From positions 511,905 through 575,904 of the forward strand of contig NZ_NXGV01000003.1 of assembly GCF_002407605.1 (NCBI RefSeq): DNA of 64,000 nt, given 5' to 3'. Positions 24,028 to 33,503 of the stretch are shown piece by piece. A program made the translations under genes and the position numbers. The notes under the pieces are model-generated. The model worked only from the letters and a program-made list of their open reading frames with translations. It made no database searches and was not told where the DNA came from. This DNA comes from Marinobacter sp. ANT_B65 (GTDB taxonomy: Bacteria > Pseudomonadota > Gammaproteobacteria > Pseudomonadales > Oleiphilaceae). The stretch's first letter is position 1, and every line of letters begins with the position of its first letter.

Positions 24028-24474
24028 TTACTCAGCAACAACCGCCAGCTTGACAGTCACTTCAACATCAGTGTGCAGGTGAAGCTCGATTTCATACTCA
24101 CCAGTCGCCCGCAGCGGGCCTTCTGGCAGACGAACTTCACTCTTCTCAACGTCGGTACCGGCAGCCGTAATTACGTCTGCGATATCGCGAACACCGATAG
24201 AGCCGAACAGCTTGCCTTCGTCACCAGCTTTAGAGGTAACTGTGAAGGACGAACCTTCCAGAGCCTCAGCGCGGGACTGAGCTGTTGCAAGCTTCTCTGC
24301 TGCAGCTTTCTCAAGCTCTGCGCGACGCTCTTCGAATGCTTTCACGTTTGCTTCGGTGGCAGGCGCAGCCTTGCCATACGGAAGCAGGTAATTACGGCCG
24401 TAACCGGACTTAACATTTACCTTGTCACCCAAGGAGCCAAGGTTTGCAACTTTCTCGAGCAGAATAACTTCCAT
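24028..24474 (-). CDS. rplI: 50S ribosomal protein L9 (148 aa)
   Basis: The N-terminal domain signature [17 protein letters not shown] and the conserved [13 protein letters not shown] (near residues 24-36) identify L9, followed by the long connecting helix and the C-terminal RNA-binding domain. Full length. GAAGAGG precedes the ATG. Last gene of the rpsF-rpsR-DUF2232-rplI group. Confidence 0.96.
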   Translation of the reverse strand: MEVILLEKVANLGSLGDKVNVKSGYGRNYLLPYGKAAPATEANVKAFEERRAELEKAAAEKLATAQSRAEALEGSSFTVTSKAGDEGKLFGSIGVRDIADVITAAGTDVEKSEVRLPEGPLRATGEYEIELHLHTDVEVTVKLAVVAE

Positions 24475-24494
24475 CTCGTTAACCTCTTCGTGCT

Positions 24495-25361
24495 TTATTC
24501 AGCCGGCCCGGCAGGCTTTATTCGCCCCCGGATATCCAGCCAGCTATCAACAAAAGCCAGAACCACTAACAGAATCATCAGGCTTGGGCCCAGAAGCACC
24601 AGGGCAATGTAAAACATTACCAGCCACTGCGCGCTCAGTTTTTTACGTCCGACAATGCCATGAATCAGCGCAAGGCCCGCCAAAAACAGCGGGGTTCCAG
24701 CTACCCATACCAGCAACATGGAGTTCAGCCCCAGAAAAGGACCTACAACCATTGTGGCGGCAAAGACCACAGCAATAGCAGGTGACAACCTCAGAGCGTG
24801 GAATTCCGAGCGGAATCCGCCGGGGTTATACAACCCCGCCTGCCACGACCTTGCCAGCATTGTCATACCTATGCCTGCTGTCAGATAACTGCCCGCCATA
24901 CTGGCGTTCATTGTGTCCCGTATAACCGTTTCGAGGTCTCCCCCCAGCGAACGGGCCACTTCAGCATTGTACTGTTCGTAAAAACTGACCCCGGCGCGAA
25001 CGAGTTCGTCCAGCAAACCGGGATAAATCACGGGCAAAACCAGCCCCGTAACTATCGCCAGAAAGCTCCCTCCAAGAAGGGCCCTTTCCCAGGACAACGT
25101 TGTTCTGAGCAGTGATGACATAAGCATCACCTGCACCAGCACCGCGAGGGCTGTCGGATCACCTCCCAACACCCCCCAGCCAAGCGCCGGCAGCAACGCC
25201 CAGAGGCCAACTGCAAGCCCCTGGCTGATGCCGAGCCTGAGAATAACCAGGCCGACAACCGCTGCGCCAATCCAGAACAACAAGGGTACGGCAGTTGTGA
25301 CTGCTGCTACCCCGCTGGCCTGCAGGGGACCGCGCATTACAAATTGTGCCAGTGCACGCAT
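24495..25361 (-). CDS. DUF2232-type membrane protein (288 aa)
   Basis: Seven to eight hydrophobic segments across the whole length, without known catalytic motifs. Its place between rpsR and rplI is the same as that of a conserved membrane protein in Pseudomonas, assigned to DUF2232. Function unknown; co-transcription with ribosomal protein genes suggests a housekeeping membrane role, which is inference. Confidence 0.75.
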   Translation of the reverse strand: MRALAQFVMRGPLQASGVAAVTTAVPLLFWIGAAVVGLVILRLGISQGLAVGLWALLPALGWGVLGGDPTALAVLVQVMLMSSLLRTTLSWERALLGGSFLAIVTGLVLPVIYPGLLDELVRAGVSFYEQYNAEVARSLGGDLETVIRDTMNASMAGSYLTAGIGMTMLARSWQAGLYNPGGFRSEFHALRLSPAIAVVFAATMVVGPFLGLNSMLLVWVAGTPLFLAGLALIHGIVGRKKLSAQWLVMFYIALVLLGPSLMILLVVLAFVDSWLDIRGRIKPAGPAE

Positions 25362-25387
25362 GGTCCCAAACCCTGTATATCTGTTAC

Positions 25388-25618
25388 TTAGTTATCGTGG
25401 CTGTCCGAGTACGGCAGCAGTGCCAGGTAGCGGGCACGCTTGATAGCGGTTGCCAGCTGACGCTGATAACGTGCTTTAGTGCCGGTGATACGGCTGGGCA
25501 CGATTTTGCCAGTTTCAGTGATGTAGCCTTTCAGGGTGTCCAGATCCTTGTAATCGATCTCTTTAACACCTTCTGCCGTGAAACGACAGAACTTACGACG
25601 TCTGAAAAAACGAGCCAT
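25388..25618 (-). CDS. rpsR: 30S ribosomal protein S18 (76 aa)
   Basis: [20 protein letters not shown] and the C-terminal [17 protein letters not shown] are diagnostic. The start is ATG 25618, with GAGG upstream, rather than the longer frame. It binds S6 on the small-subunit platform; rpsF is directly upstream. Confidence 0.96.
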   Translation of the reverse strand: MARFFRRRKFCRFTAEGVKEIDYKDLDTLKGYITETGKIVPSRITGTKARYQRQLATAIKRARYLALLPYSDSHDN

Positions 25619-25643
25619 AACGTAACTCCTCAACTCCGGTTAA

Positions 25644-26087
25644 TTACTCTTCTTCGTCCTGGGTTTCAGCTTTCTGGCTGTCGTCTTGACGTTCGTCTTG
25701 ACGGTCATCAGAAGATTCAGCTGAACGACGCGGGCGATCATCTCCGCCAGTGCGACGGTCCTCACGGGACTCAGCGGCTTTCATCGGAGAGATATCAGCA
25801 ACAGCTTCATCGCGACGCAGAATCAGGTCGCGGATGATGGCATCGTTGAACCGGAAGTTGTGAGTCAGCTCGTCCATTGCTGCCTGTGAACATTCAACGT
25901 TCATCAGCACATAGTGAGCTTTGTGAATCTTGTTGATCGGGTAAGCCATATGACGACGGCCCCAATCTTCCAGGCGATGTACCTTGCCGCCATCTTCAGT
26001 GATGACGCCGGTATAACGCTCGATCATCGCGGGCACCTGCTCGCTCTGATCCGGGTGTACCATAAATACGATTTCGTAGTGACGCAT
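25644..26087 (-). CDS. rpsF: 30S ribosomal protein S6 (147 aa)
   Basis: Begins [19 protein letters not shown] and contains the S6 core. The C-terminal 45 or so residues are an extended, highly charged tail (Asp/Glu/Arg/Gln), as in other gammaproteobacterial S6, where Glu tails are added by RimK. First gene of its operon; GGGAGAA precedes the ATG. The 230 bases upstream should hold the operon promoter. Confidence 0.95.
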   Translation of the reverse strand: MRHYEIVFMVHPDQSEQVPAMIERYTGVITEDGGKVHRLEDWGRRHMAYPINKIHKAHYVLMNVECSQAAMDELTHNFRFNDAIIRDLILRRDEAVADISPMKAAESREDRRTGGDDRPRRSAESSDDRQDERQDDSQKAETQDEEE

Positions 26088-26317
26088 GAGTTCTCCCTAC
26101 GGTTTAAACAGCTTCCTTTTTTCCCGGACTGTCCGAGAAGCATGAAAGCAAGGAGGTGGCAGCTGAAAGCCGCCGCTTTTTTTGCTCTATTGATAAGGCT
26201 TTACTGGAAAGGCTCAATCAAAAGCGAGGCGTTGCTGACCTGATTAAAGGCAATACAAAACCTCCCCCTACAAAAGGGGTGACGTATTCTAGGCGCACAG
26301 AGGCTTCTGTGCAAGAG

Positions 26318-27055
26318 TTAACCAAGGCGCTGCCGCAAGGCTTCGTACAAACAGACCCCGGTAGCAACAGAAACGTTAAGACTGTCTACATCGCCCAGCA
26401 TAGGAATATTAATGAGCTGATCACAGTGCTCCCGCGTCAGCCGGCGCATACCTGCGCCCTCAGCCCCCATTACCAGAGCGATCGGGCCTTTGAAATCAGC
26501 CTGATACAGCGTCGTATCCGCCTCACCCGCGGTACCAATCAGCCACACACCCTGATCCTTGATGGTACGCAGAAAACGCGCCAGGTTGGTCACGCGTACA
26601 AACGGAACCGTTTCAGCCGCACCACAGGCAACTTTCCGGGCCACAGCCGTCAACGAAGCCGACTTGTCTTTGGGCGCGATAACAGCCTGAACTCCGACCG
26701 CATCGCAGGTGCGCATACAGGCTCCGAGGTTATGGGGATCAGTTACACCATCAAGTACCAACAGAAAGGGCGGCTTGTCGCTCGCCGCAAGATGGTTCAG
26801 AAGATCATCTTCTGTCCACTCCTGGCTCTCACTGACCGCAGCAACAACGCCCTGATGGACCCCGGCAACACGCTCATCGAGTTCCCGCCGGTGAACAACA
26901 GCCCACCGGACTCCAAGCTCATCCAGAGTGTCTGTAATGGTTTTTACTCGCCTGTCCTGCCGGCCGGTCTGAATCCAGACCTGCTGCAGCCTTCCGGGCT
27001 CACGCTTGAGAACGGCCTCAACCGCATGCCAGCCAAATACAAATTCTCCGGACAC
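26318..27055 (-). CDS. rlmB: 23S rRNA Gm2251 2'-O-methyltransferase (245 aa)
   Basis: A SPOUT methyltransferase with an N-terminal substrate-binding domain (FVFGWHAVEAVLKREPGRLQ). The knotted catalytic part has LDGVTDPHNLGACMRTCDA near residue 107 and MGAEGAGMRRLT near 192, ending in SLNVSVATGVCLYE. The start is GTG 27055 with AGGAAG seven bases upstream. It follows rnr by 15 bases, the common rnr-rlmB pairing. Confidence 0.94.
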   Translation of the reverse strand: MSGEFVFGWHAVEAVLKREPGRLQQVWIQTGRQDRRVKTITDTLDELGVRWAVVHRRELDERVAGVHQGVVAAVSESQEWTEDDLLNHLAASDKPPFLLVLDGVTDPHNLGACMRTCDAVGVQAVIAPKDKSASLTAVARKVACGAAETVPFVRVTNLARFLRTIKDQGVWLIGTAGEADTTLYQADFKGPIALVMGAEGAGMRRLTREHCDQLINIPMLGDVDSLNVSVATGVCLYEALRQRLG

Positions 27056-27070
27056 TGGTTCGACTTCCTG

Positions 27071-29584
27071 TTATTTGTCTGTCTTGCGAGCTTTCCGCGG
27101 CCTGCTGGCACCAGCGGGCTTACCCGGACTTTTCTTCGGCTTTTTACCAGCCCCCTGAGCGGCTTCGGCTACCAGCTGGGCTTTCGCACTTGCCGGCTTA
27201 CCTGTCTTGCGAGGCTTCTTCGCTTTTGCGGACTTGTCCCCACCCGGCGAACCCCCACGGCCACGCCCTTTATCAGCGCGCTTGTCATTCTTGCCGCGAC
27301 CTTCTCGCTTGGGCACATCAAGTGCATCCCGGTCAGCCTGACGGCGTTTAGGCGTACTGATCAGCTCCAGATCTATCTTGCGATCTTCCATGCCAACCCG
27401 CATCACTCGGACGCGCACTTCATCACCCAAACGGAAGCTCACAGCCGTTCGCTCGCCAATCAGACGGTGCTTCGCTGAGTCGTGGTGGAAGTAATCACCA
27501 CTGAGCGCAGAAATGTGGACCAGGCCTTCAATATAGACATCAGCCAGCTCTACAAAGAACCCGAAGGGCACAACCGCGGCAATCACCCCGTCATACTCTT
27601 CCCCGACATGATCACTCAGGAACTCACACTTGAGCCATGCCATCACATCACGGGTAGCGTCATCAGCTCGCCGCTCAGTCATGGAAACGTGCTCGCCGAA
27701 CTTCTGCATCCGGGCATAGTCGTAGGGATACACTGCCAATTCCGGATCGGTTACAGCGGGGGCCACGACATCTTTCGCTGCCTCGGGACCGTGAATCCTG
27801 GACTTGATAGCCCGATGCACAATCAGATCCGGGTAACGGCGAATCGGCGACGTAAAGTGGGCATAGCTCGGAAAACCGAGACCAAAGTGACCACTCTCTT
27901 CCGGGCTGTACACAGCCTGACTCAGCGAGCGCAGCATAACAGTCTGAATTACATTGGCATCAGGTCTGTCTGCTATCTGGGACAACAGCTCCTGGTAGTC
28001 TGCAGATGTCGGCTCGTCGCCGCCACCCAACTGCAACCCAAGCTCACCCAGGAACAGCCGTACCGAATTGAGCCGCTCTTCAGAGGGTCCGTCGTGTACC
28101 CGGTAAAGCGCCGGTATCTTATGTTTTTTGAGGAAACGTGCAGCGGCCACGTTGGCGCACAACATGCTTTCTTCAACAATCTTGTGGGCATCATTACGAT
28201 GCACCGGCACAATTTCTTCTATCTTGCGTTCAGCATCGAAGATTATGCGCGTTTCGGTAGTTTCAAAATCAATGGCGCCACGCTCGGTCCGGGCCTTGCG
28301 CAACAGTTTGTACAGGTCATACAGATTATGCAGGTGTGGCAGCACATCGGCGTATTGGGCAGACAGCGGGCTACCAGGCTCAGAGTCCGGCCGTTCCAGC
28401 ATGTCGCTGACCTTGTTGTAAGTCAGCCGAGCATGGCTACGCATTACCGCCTGATAAAAGGTGTATCCACTGATATTACCCGCTGCACTGATGGTCATAT
28501 CGGCCACCATGCACAAGCGATCAACATCCGGGTTCAGGGAACAGAGGCCATTGGACAGCTTCTCGGGAAGCATGGGCACTACGTGATCCGGGAAATACAC
28601 GGAATTGCCGCGACGCAACGCCTCTTCATCAAGGGGGGAGTCCGCGCGCACATAATGGGATACGTCGGCTATTGCCACAACCAGACGATAGGCACCGCGA
28701 CCGCGGGGCTCACAATAAATAGCGTCATCGAAATCCCGGGCAGTCTCGCCATCAATCGTGACCAGCCGCATATTGCGGATATCCACCCGGTTTTTCTTGT
28801 CCTTTTCTTCAACCTCGGCCGGAATCGCCGCAGCCTGAACGCCTACTTCCGTGGGCCACTCATGAGGAATGTCGTAAGAGCGGATAGCCACATCAATTTC
28901 CATCCCGGGAGCCATGTGCTCACCCAGAATCTCGACGATCTTGCCGGTAGGCTGAGTACGGACGGTAGGCTGGCGCAGAATATCCACAACAACATACTGA
29001 CCGTGCTGCGCCCCACCTGCGTGCTCTTCAGGTATCAGCACTTCGTGGTTGATTCGCGCATTCTCCGGCACGACAAAAGCAATACCGCTTTCCTTGAAAA
29101 AACGGCCGACAGTCTGCTGGGTATTATGCTCGGTAACATCAACGATAACGCCTTCGCGCCGGCCACGGTCATCAACCCGGTCTACCCGCGCAACCACCCG
29201 GTCGCCGTGGAACACCTGGCGCATCTGGCGGGCGGTGAGAAACAGGTCAGACCCGCCATCATCCGGCACCAGAAAGCCGAAACCATCTTTATGACCGATA
29301 ACCCGACCACTTACCAGGTCGGCTTCCTCGATTGGCAGGTAAGCGTCACGACGGTTACAGACAAGCTGACCATCCCGGCACATGGCAATCAAACGGCGCC
29401 TCAGCGCCTCAATGCCTTCCGGAGAGGTTTGGCCAAGCTCTGAACACAATGTTTCGTGTGTCGCCGGAGCCCCCCGCTCTTTAAGATGCGCGAGGATAAA
29501 TTCCCGACTCTGAATCGGGTTCTCATAATTCTGAGCCTCACGACCAGCGTGAGGATCTTTGTGTTTTTTATTCCTGGAAACCAT
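27071..29584 (-). CDS. rnr: Ribonuclease R (837 aa)
   Basis: A 3'-5' exoribonuclease that degrades structured RNA. Order of parts: N-terminal winged helix (residues about 25-85), two cold-shock OB domains, RNB catalytic domain with DGETARDFDDAIYCE near 280 and TSPIRRYPDL near 575, an S1 domain, and a long Lys/Arg/Ala/Gly tail of about 90 residues that binds RNA. AAGGAT precedes ATG. A very long open frame on the opposite strand is a codon-bias shadow. Confidence 0.95.
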   Translation of the reverse strand: MVSRNKKHKDPHAGREAQNYENPIQSREFILAHLKERGAPATHETLCSELGQTSPEGIEALRRRLIAMCRDGQLVCNRRDAYLPIEEADLVSGRVIGHKDGFGFLVPDDGGSDLFLTARQMRQVFHGDRVVARVDRVDDRGRREGVIVDVTEHNTQQTVGRFFKESGIAFVVPENARINHEVLIPEEHAGGAQHGQYVVVDILRQPTVRTQPTGKIVEILGEHMAPGMEIDVAIRSYDIPHEWPTEVGVQAAAIPAEVEEKDKKNRVDIRNMRLVTIDGETARDFDDAIYCEPRGRGAYRLVVAIADVSHYVRADSPLDEEALRRGNSVYFPDHVVPMLPEKLSNGLCSLNPDVDRLCMVADMTISAAGNISGYTFYQAVMRSHARLTYNKVSDMLERPDSEPGSPLSAQYADVLPHLHNLYDLYKLLRKARTERGAIDFETTETRIIFDAERKIEEIVPVHRNDAHKIVEESMLCANVAAARFLKKHKIPALYRVHDGPSEERLNSVRLFLGELGLQLGGGDEPTSADYQELLSQIADRPDANVIQTVMLRSLSQAVYSPEESGHFGLGFPSYAHFTSPIRRYPDLIVHRAIKSRIHGPEAAKDVVAPAVTDPELAVYPYDYARMQKFGEHVSMTERRADDATRDVMAWLKCEFLSDHVGEEYDGVIAAVVPFGFFVELADVYIEGLVHISALSGDYFHHDSAKHRLIGERTAVSFRLGDEVRVRVMRVGMEDRKIDLELISTPKRRQADRDALDVPKREGRGKNDKRADKGRGRGGSPGGDKSAKAKKPRKTGKPASAKAQLVAEAAQGAGKKPKKSPGKPAGASRPRKARKTDK

Positions 29585-29731
29585 TCGGATCCTTGTTCAA
29601 TACTGCGCCACAGCGGCGCTGTTCACATTCATTTACAATAATAGTATACGTTGGTAGGGATCGACTACCTAACAACCCACTACTTCTTATTATACGTACA
29701 AACACCTCCAGTCCATTTTCTGAAAAAGTAT

Positions 29732-29760
29732 TTGACAGCCCCGGCGGGAATTATTAAAGT
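29732..29760 (+). promoter_or_regulatory. Promoter of tRNA-Leu
   Basis: TTGACA (29732-29737), 17 bases, TAAAGT (29755-29760), with a G+C-rich stretch between. Confidence 0.65.
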
Positions 29761-29844
29761 ACGCGCCAACAGATGAGGCAACAAGTCATCTTTGGCAGAA
29801 GTGCCCAGTTTTCAACAAACTAAAGGCAAATCTGCAAATCACCT

Positions 29845-29931
29845 GCCGAGGTGGTGAAATTGGTAGACACGCTAGCTTCAGGTGCTAGTGCTCGCAAGGG
29901 CGTGGAGGTTCAAGTCCTCTCCTCGGCACCA
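29845..29931 (+). tRNA. tRNA-Leu (CAG)
   Basis: An 87-base class II tRNA with encoded CCA. The acceptor stem GCCGAGG pairs with CCTCGGC. The anticodon CAG is at 29879-29881. The long variable arm and T-loop GGTTCAAGTCC are clear. No attachment repeat follows it. Confidence 0.95.
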
Positions 29932-30020
29932 TTTCCTCTCCCAGGAAATGGTCGTATGAATTACCCGAAATTCCCAGACGACTCCTGACAGGCTTTAACC
30001 CGAGTCAGCCGACCCGGCCC

Positions 30021-31160
30021 TCAGAATGCCCGCGCAACAATCTCTTTCATGATTTCATTGGTTCCACCGTAGATGCGCTGAACACGTGAGTCTGCCCAGG
30101 CCCTGGCAATCGGATACTCCCACATATAGCCATACCCACCATGTAACTGAACACACTCATCCATCACCCTGCATTGCAGGTCAGTCGTGTACTGTTTCAG
30201 CATCGCAGCGGTTGGTATATCGAGCTTCTTCTCCAGATGGAGCTCCAGGCAACGGTCGGTGAACACTCGGGCCGCAGTGATCTCTGCTTTCATCTCAGCC
30301 ATTTTGAAGCGGGTGTTCTGGAACTTGATAACCGGCTTTCCAAAGGCCTTGCGCTCTTTAACGTAGTCGAGCGTCCACTGCCATGCGGCTTCCGCCGCAG
30401 CGATAGCCGTGAGCCCGATCTGCAGACGTTCAGCCGGAAGCTCCTGCATCAACTGAAAGAAGCCCTGCCCTTCCATCGCGCCCAATAAGTGGGTAACCGG
30501 AACTTTCACATCCTGAAAAAACAGCTCAGACGTATCCTGGGCTTTCATGCCCACTTTATTCAGGTTCTGGCCCTTTTCAAAGCCTTCCCATGCGGTTTCA
30601 ACCAGCAACAGGCTGATGCCTTTCGCCCCTTCTTTCGGGTCTGTTTTTGCAACCACAATGACCAGATCGGCCATCTGGCCGTTAGTGATAAACGTTTTGG
30701 AGCCGTTCAGGATATAGTGGCCACCATCTTTCAGCGCTGTGGTTTTGATACCTTGCAGGTCGGAGCCGGCGCCCGGTTCACTCATGGCGATGGCCGTAAT
30801 TATTTCACCAGCAGCCATTTTGGGCAGGTAATGCTTTTTCTGCTCGTCCGACCCATAGTTCAGAATATAAGGCGCAACAATATCGGAATGAAGAGTCCAG
30901 CCAATGCCGGAAAGCCCTGCCCGCGAAACCTCTTCCATAACAACGGCGCTGTAACGGAAGTCAGCGCCAGCACCGCCGTACTCCTCTGGCATGGTCGGAC
31001 ATAAAAAACCCAGCTCACCGGCTTTCTGCCACAACTCGCGGCTGACCTGTCCATCTTTCTCCCACTGCTCATGGTAGGGCGCTGCTTCCTGTTCGAGGAA
31101 CTTCCGAACAGAATCCCTAAAGCCATCAAGATCAGCATCGAAGAGCGTACGTGGAATCAT
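30021..31160 (-). CDS. Acyl-CoA dehydrogenase (379 aa)
   Basis: An FAD enzyme that oxidises acyl-CoA to enoyl-CoA. Motifs: ITAIAMSEPGAGSDLQGI near residues 116-133 (FAD/substrate), the middle beta domain, and the C-terminal VQLHGGYGYMWEYPIARAWAD with the usual RIYGGTNEIMKEI. The catalytic Glu region (GGTNEI) is present. Substrate not predictable; a long-chain or branched acyl-CoA is likely. It stands alone between the tRNA and ubiX. Confidence 0.88.
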   Translation of the reverse strand: MIPRTLFDADLDGFRDSVRKFLEQEAAPYHEQWEKDGQVSRELWQKAGELGFLCPTMPEEYGGAGADFRYSAVVMEEVSRAGLSGIGWTLHSDIVAPYILNYGSDEQKKHYLPKMAAGEIITAIAMSEPGAGSDLQGIKTTALKDGGHYILNGSKTFITNGQMADLVIVVAKTDPKEGAKGISLLLVETAWEGFEKGQNLNKVGMKAQDTSELFFQDVKVPVTHLLGAMEGQGFFQLMQELPAERLQIGLTAIAAAEAAWQWTLDYVKERKAFGKPVIKFQNTRFKMAEMKAEITAARVFTDRCLELHLEKKLDIPTAAMLKQYTTDLQCRVMDECVQLHGGYGYMWEYPIARAWADSRVQRIYGGTNEIMKEIVARAF

Positions 31161-31245
31161 GGCGAACCTCAGTCAGTGAACAATGTTGTTATTAGCGTTC
31201 ACCAAGTCTCTGCCGGCCAGTGCGTTTGCTCAATGATTAAAACCA

Positions 31246-31929
31246 TCAATCATGCTGGCCAAAACCATCGCTACTCTCCGTTCCGGCTTTGATACGCTCC
31301 TCTCCCCAGCGGGGCATAAGATCTTGAGGCAGGCCCAGATGGTCCAGAATCCGGGCCACAATGAAGTCCACAAGGTCCTGTATTGACGCAGGCTGGTGAT
31401 AAAACCCCGGACTGGCCGGCATGATAACGGCGCCCATGCGCGTAAGTTTCAGCATATTTTCCAGGTGCACCTCTGAATAAGGCGCCTCCCGGGGCACCAG
31501 AATCAGCTGGCGCCGCTCTTTCAGCGCAACATCGCCGGCGCGTTCAATCAGGTTGTTGCTGGCACCGGTAGCCAGCGCAGACAAGGTTCCGGTGCTGCAG
31601 GGGCAAACTACCAGAGGTGCTTTTTCGCCAGACCCTGAAGCGGGTGGAGCAAACCAGTCCTCACGGCCAAACACCCGCACCTGACCAGGGACGGCGCTGG
31701 CGTATTCCGACAGAACTTTCTGCGCCGCCGACGGCGTTCCAGGCAGCTTAAGATCAGTTTCTGTAGCAATCACGAGCTGTGCAGCCTTACTGACCATTAC
31801 ATTAACCCTGCAACCTGCCGCTGCCAGACACTGCAGAAGACGCAGGCCGTACTGGGCACCGGAAGCGCCGGTGAACGCCAGATTAACCGTTCGTGCTTCA
31901 GAAAAACTTCTGGTGATGATTTCTGTCAT
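31246..31929 (-). CDS. ubiX: Flavin prenyltransferase (227 aa)
   Basis: Makes prenylated FMN for the UbiD decarboxylase of ubiquinone synthesis. The N-terminal [14 protein letters not shown] is the FMN-binding turn; [20 protein letters not shown] and [11 protein letters not shown] are the other signatures. Normal length with a short C-terminal extension. mpl lies immediately upstream on the same strand, as in related genomes. Confidence 0.92.
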   Translation of the reverse strand: MTEIITRSFSEARTVNLAFTGASGAQYGLRLLQCLAAAGCRVNVMVSKAAQLVIATETDLKLPGTPSAAQKVLSEYASAVPGQVRVFGREDWFAPPASGSGEKAPLVVCPCSTGTLSALATGASNNLIERAGDVALKERRQLILVPREAPYSEVHLENMLKLTRMGAVIMPASPGFYHQPASIQDLVDFIVARILDHLGLPQDLMPRWGEERIKAGTESSDGFGQHD

Positions 31930-31953
31930 TGTAGTGGCTCCCCGAGCGTCGAA

Positions 31954-33348
31954 TCAGCCATGGATACGCTCAAGTTCCGCTATGAGCTTTCCGTGGATAC
32001 CACCAAAACCGCCGTTGCTCATAATGACAATCTGACAAGGGGTGGGCAGGTCTGTCAGCACACGCTCAATGAGAGCCTCTACGGTCGACTCGACACTGTG
32101 CTGTCCCGACGCAGGATTCTCCTTTTGCCATGCTGACACCAGCTCAGGCAACCAGTCCATGTCGTTGAGATTCGCCCAATAAACCCTGTCGGCCAAAGCC
32201 GCACTGGGCAGCAACGTATGCTGGTGAACACCCTGTTTCATGGTATTGGAGCGAGGTTCAATAAGCGCTATCACCGGCTCATCACCCACTTGATTGCGCA
32301 GGCCCTCCAGCGTAGTCGCTATTGCTGTCGGGTGATGGGCAAAGTCGTCATAGACCTTGATTCCGCCAACATCTGCCAACAATTCCATACGGCGTTTCAC
32401 ACCGGAAAACCGGCACAGGGCAGCCACTGCATGATCTGGTGTAACACCCACATGCCTGGCGGCCGCGATAGCGGCCAGGGCATTACGGACGTTATGGGTG
32501 CCCGTCTGGCTCCACTTCACTACAGCAACCGGTTGTTCATGGTGGATAACCATAAACCGGCTGCCATCTTCAGATAAGAGCTCAGCGCGCCAGTCCGAAG
32601 ACTCTGCAACCTCGCTGCCGATGGCCATATCCTGCACCGGGCTCCAGCATCCCATAGCCAGCGCCTTGTCCAGGTGAACATCCAGGCTTGGGCGGACGAT
32701 CAACCCCTGGGACGGAACCGTGCGCACCAGATGGTGGAACTGACGTTCAATTGCTTCAACGTTGTCGAAGATATCTGCATGATCGAATTCAAGGTTGTTC
32801 AGTATCAGGGTGTGGGGGCGGTAATGAACGAATTTGGAGCGTTTGTCGAAGAAGGCGCTGTCATACTCGTCCGCCTCAATAACAAAAAAATCACTGCCCC
32901 CAAGGCTTGCCGAAACCGGGAAATCTTTGGGCACACCGCCCACCAGGTAACCGGGCGCTAGCCCTGCCTGCTCCAGAATCCAGAGCAGCATAGCCGTGGT
33001 AGTGGTTTTGCCGTGGGTGCCTGCGACCGCCATAACCCAGCGATGCCGCAACACTTCCCGGGCCAGCCATTCCGGGCCGGACATATAATCGATATTACGG
33101 TTAAGTACCGCCTCCACCTCGGGGTTGCCCCGGGACATGGCGTTGCCTATCAGTACCAGATCTGGCTTTGGCTCAAGGTGCTCCGGGCTGAAGCCCTCCA
33201 TCAGGCTGATACCCTGCGCCTCTAACTGGGTGCTCATGGGCGGATATACGCCCTGATCGGAACCGGTCACTGTATGGCCAAGCTCCCTTGCCAGAACAGC
33301 CAGGCTGCCCATAAATGTGCCACAAATTCCCAGAATATGAATATGCAT
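31954..33348 (-). CDS. mpl: UDP-N-acetylmuramate:tripeptide ligase (464 aa)
   Basis: Murein-recycling Mur ligase that joins the released tripeptide to UDP-MurNAc. It starts MHIHILGICGTFMGSLAVLA (the Mpl form of the MurC-like Rossmann domain), has the ATP loop VAGTHGKTTTTAM near residue 110, and HHPTAIATTLEGLR in the last domain. ATG 33348 is preferred over 33381 from this N-terminus. ubiX follows closely. Confidence 0.93.
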   Translation of the reverse strand: MHIHILGICGTFMGSLAVLARELGHTVTGSDQGVYPPMSTQLEAQGISLMEGFSPEHLEPKPDLVLIGNAMSRGNPEVEAVLNRNIDYMSGPEWLAREVLRHRWVMAVAGTHGKTTTTAMLLWILEQAGLAPGYLVGGVPKDFPVSASLGGSDFFVIEADEYDSAFFDKRSKFVHYRPHTLILNNLEFDHADIFDNVEAIERQFHHLVRTVPSQGLIVRPSLDVHLDKALAMGCWSPVQDMAIGSEVAESSDWRAELLSEDGSRFMVIHHEQPVAVVKWSQTGTHNVRNALAAIAAARHVGVTPDHAVAALCRFSGVKRRMELLADVGGIKVYDDFAHHPTAIATTLEGLRNQVGDEPVIALIEPRSNTMKQGVHQHTLLPSAALADRVYWANLNDMDWLPELVSAWQKENPASGQHSVESTVEALIERVLTDLPTPCQIVIMSNGGFGGIHGKLIAELERIHG

Positions 33349-33503
33349 TCGCCGACTGTCCTCTCCATTGAAACCCGACAAGCCTCCCGTATCCGCCCGA
33401 CTCCGTCAAGAGTGCGTCTATCGGCACTTCTTGCCATGAAAATCGTCTGCGTTTGGCGTATCATCTGCGCCATTATTGAAACCGCAGGAGGCTCCACCCC
33501 GAG

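Noticed and set aside
26156..27478. Open frame across rlmB and the rnr end on the plus strand
   Set aside because: Covers two certain minus-strand genes and has no protein-family features.
27482..29443. Very long open frame opposite rnr
   Set aside because: It lies wholly antisense to a well-conserved RNase R and has no recognisable domain; long shadows are common opposite codon-biased genes.
29845..29931. tRNA-Leu as a second integration site
   Set aside because: No partial repeat or integrase was seen on either side.
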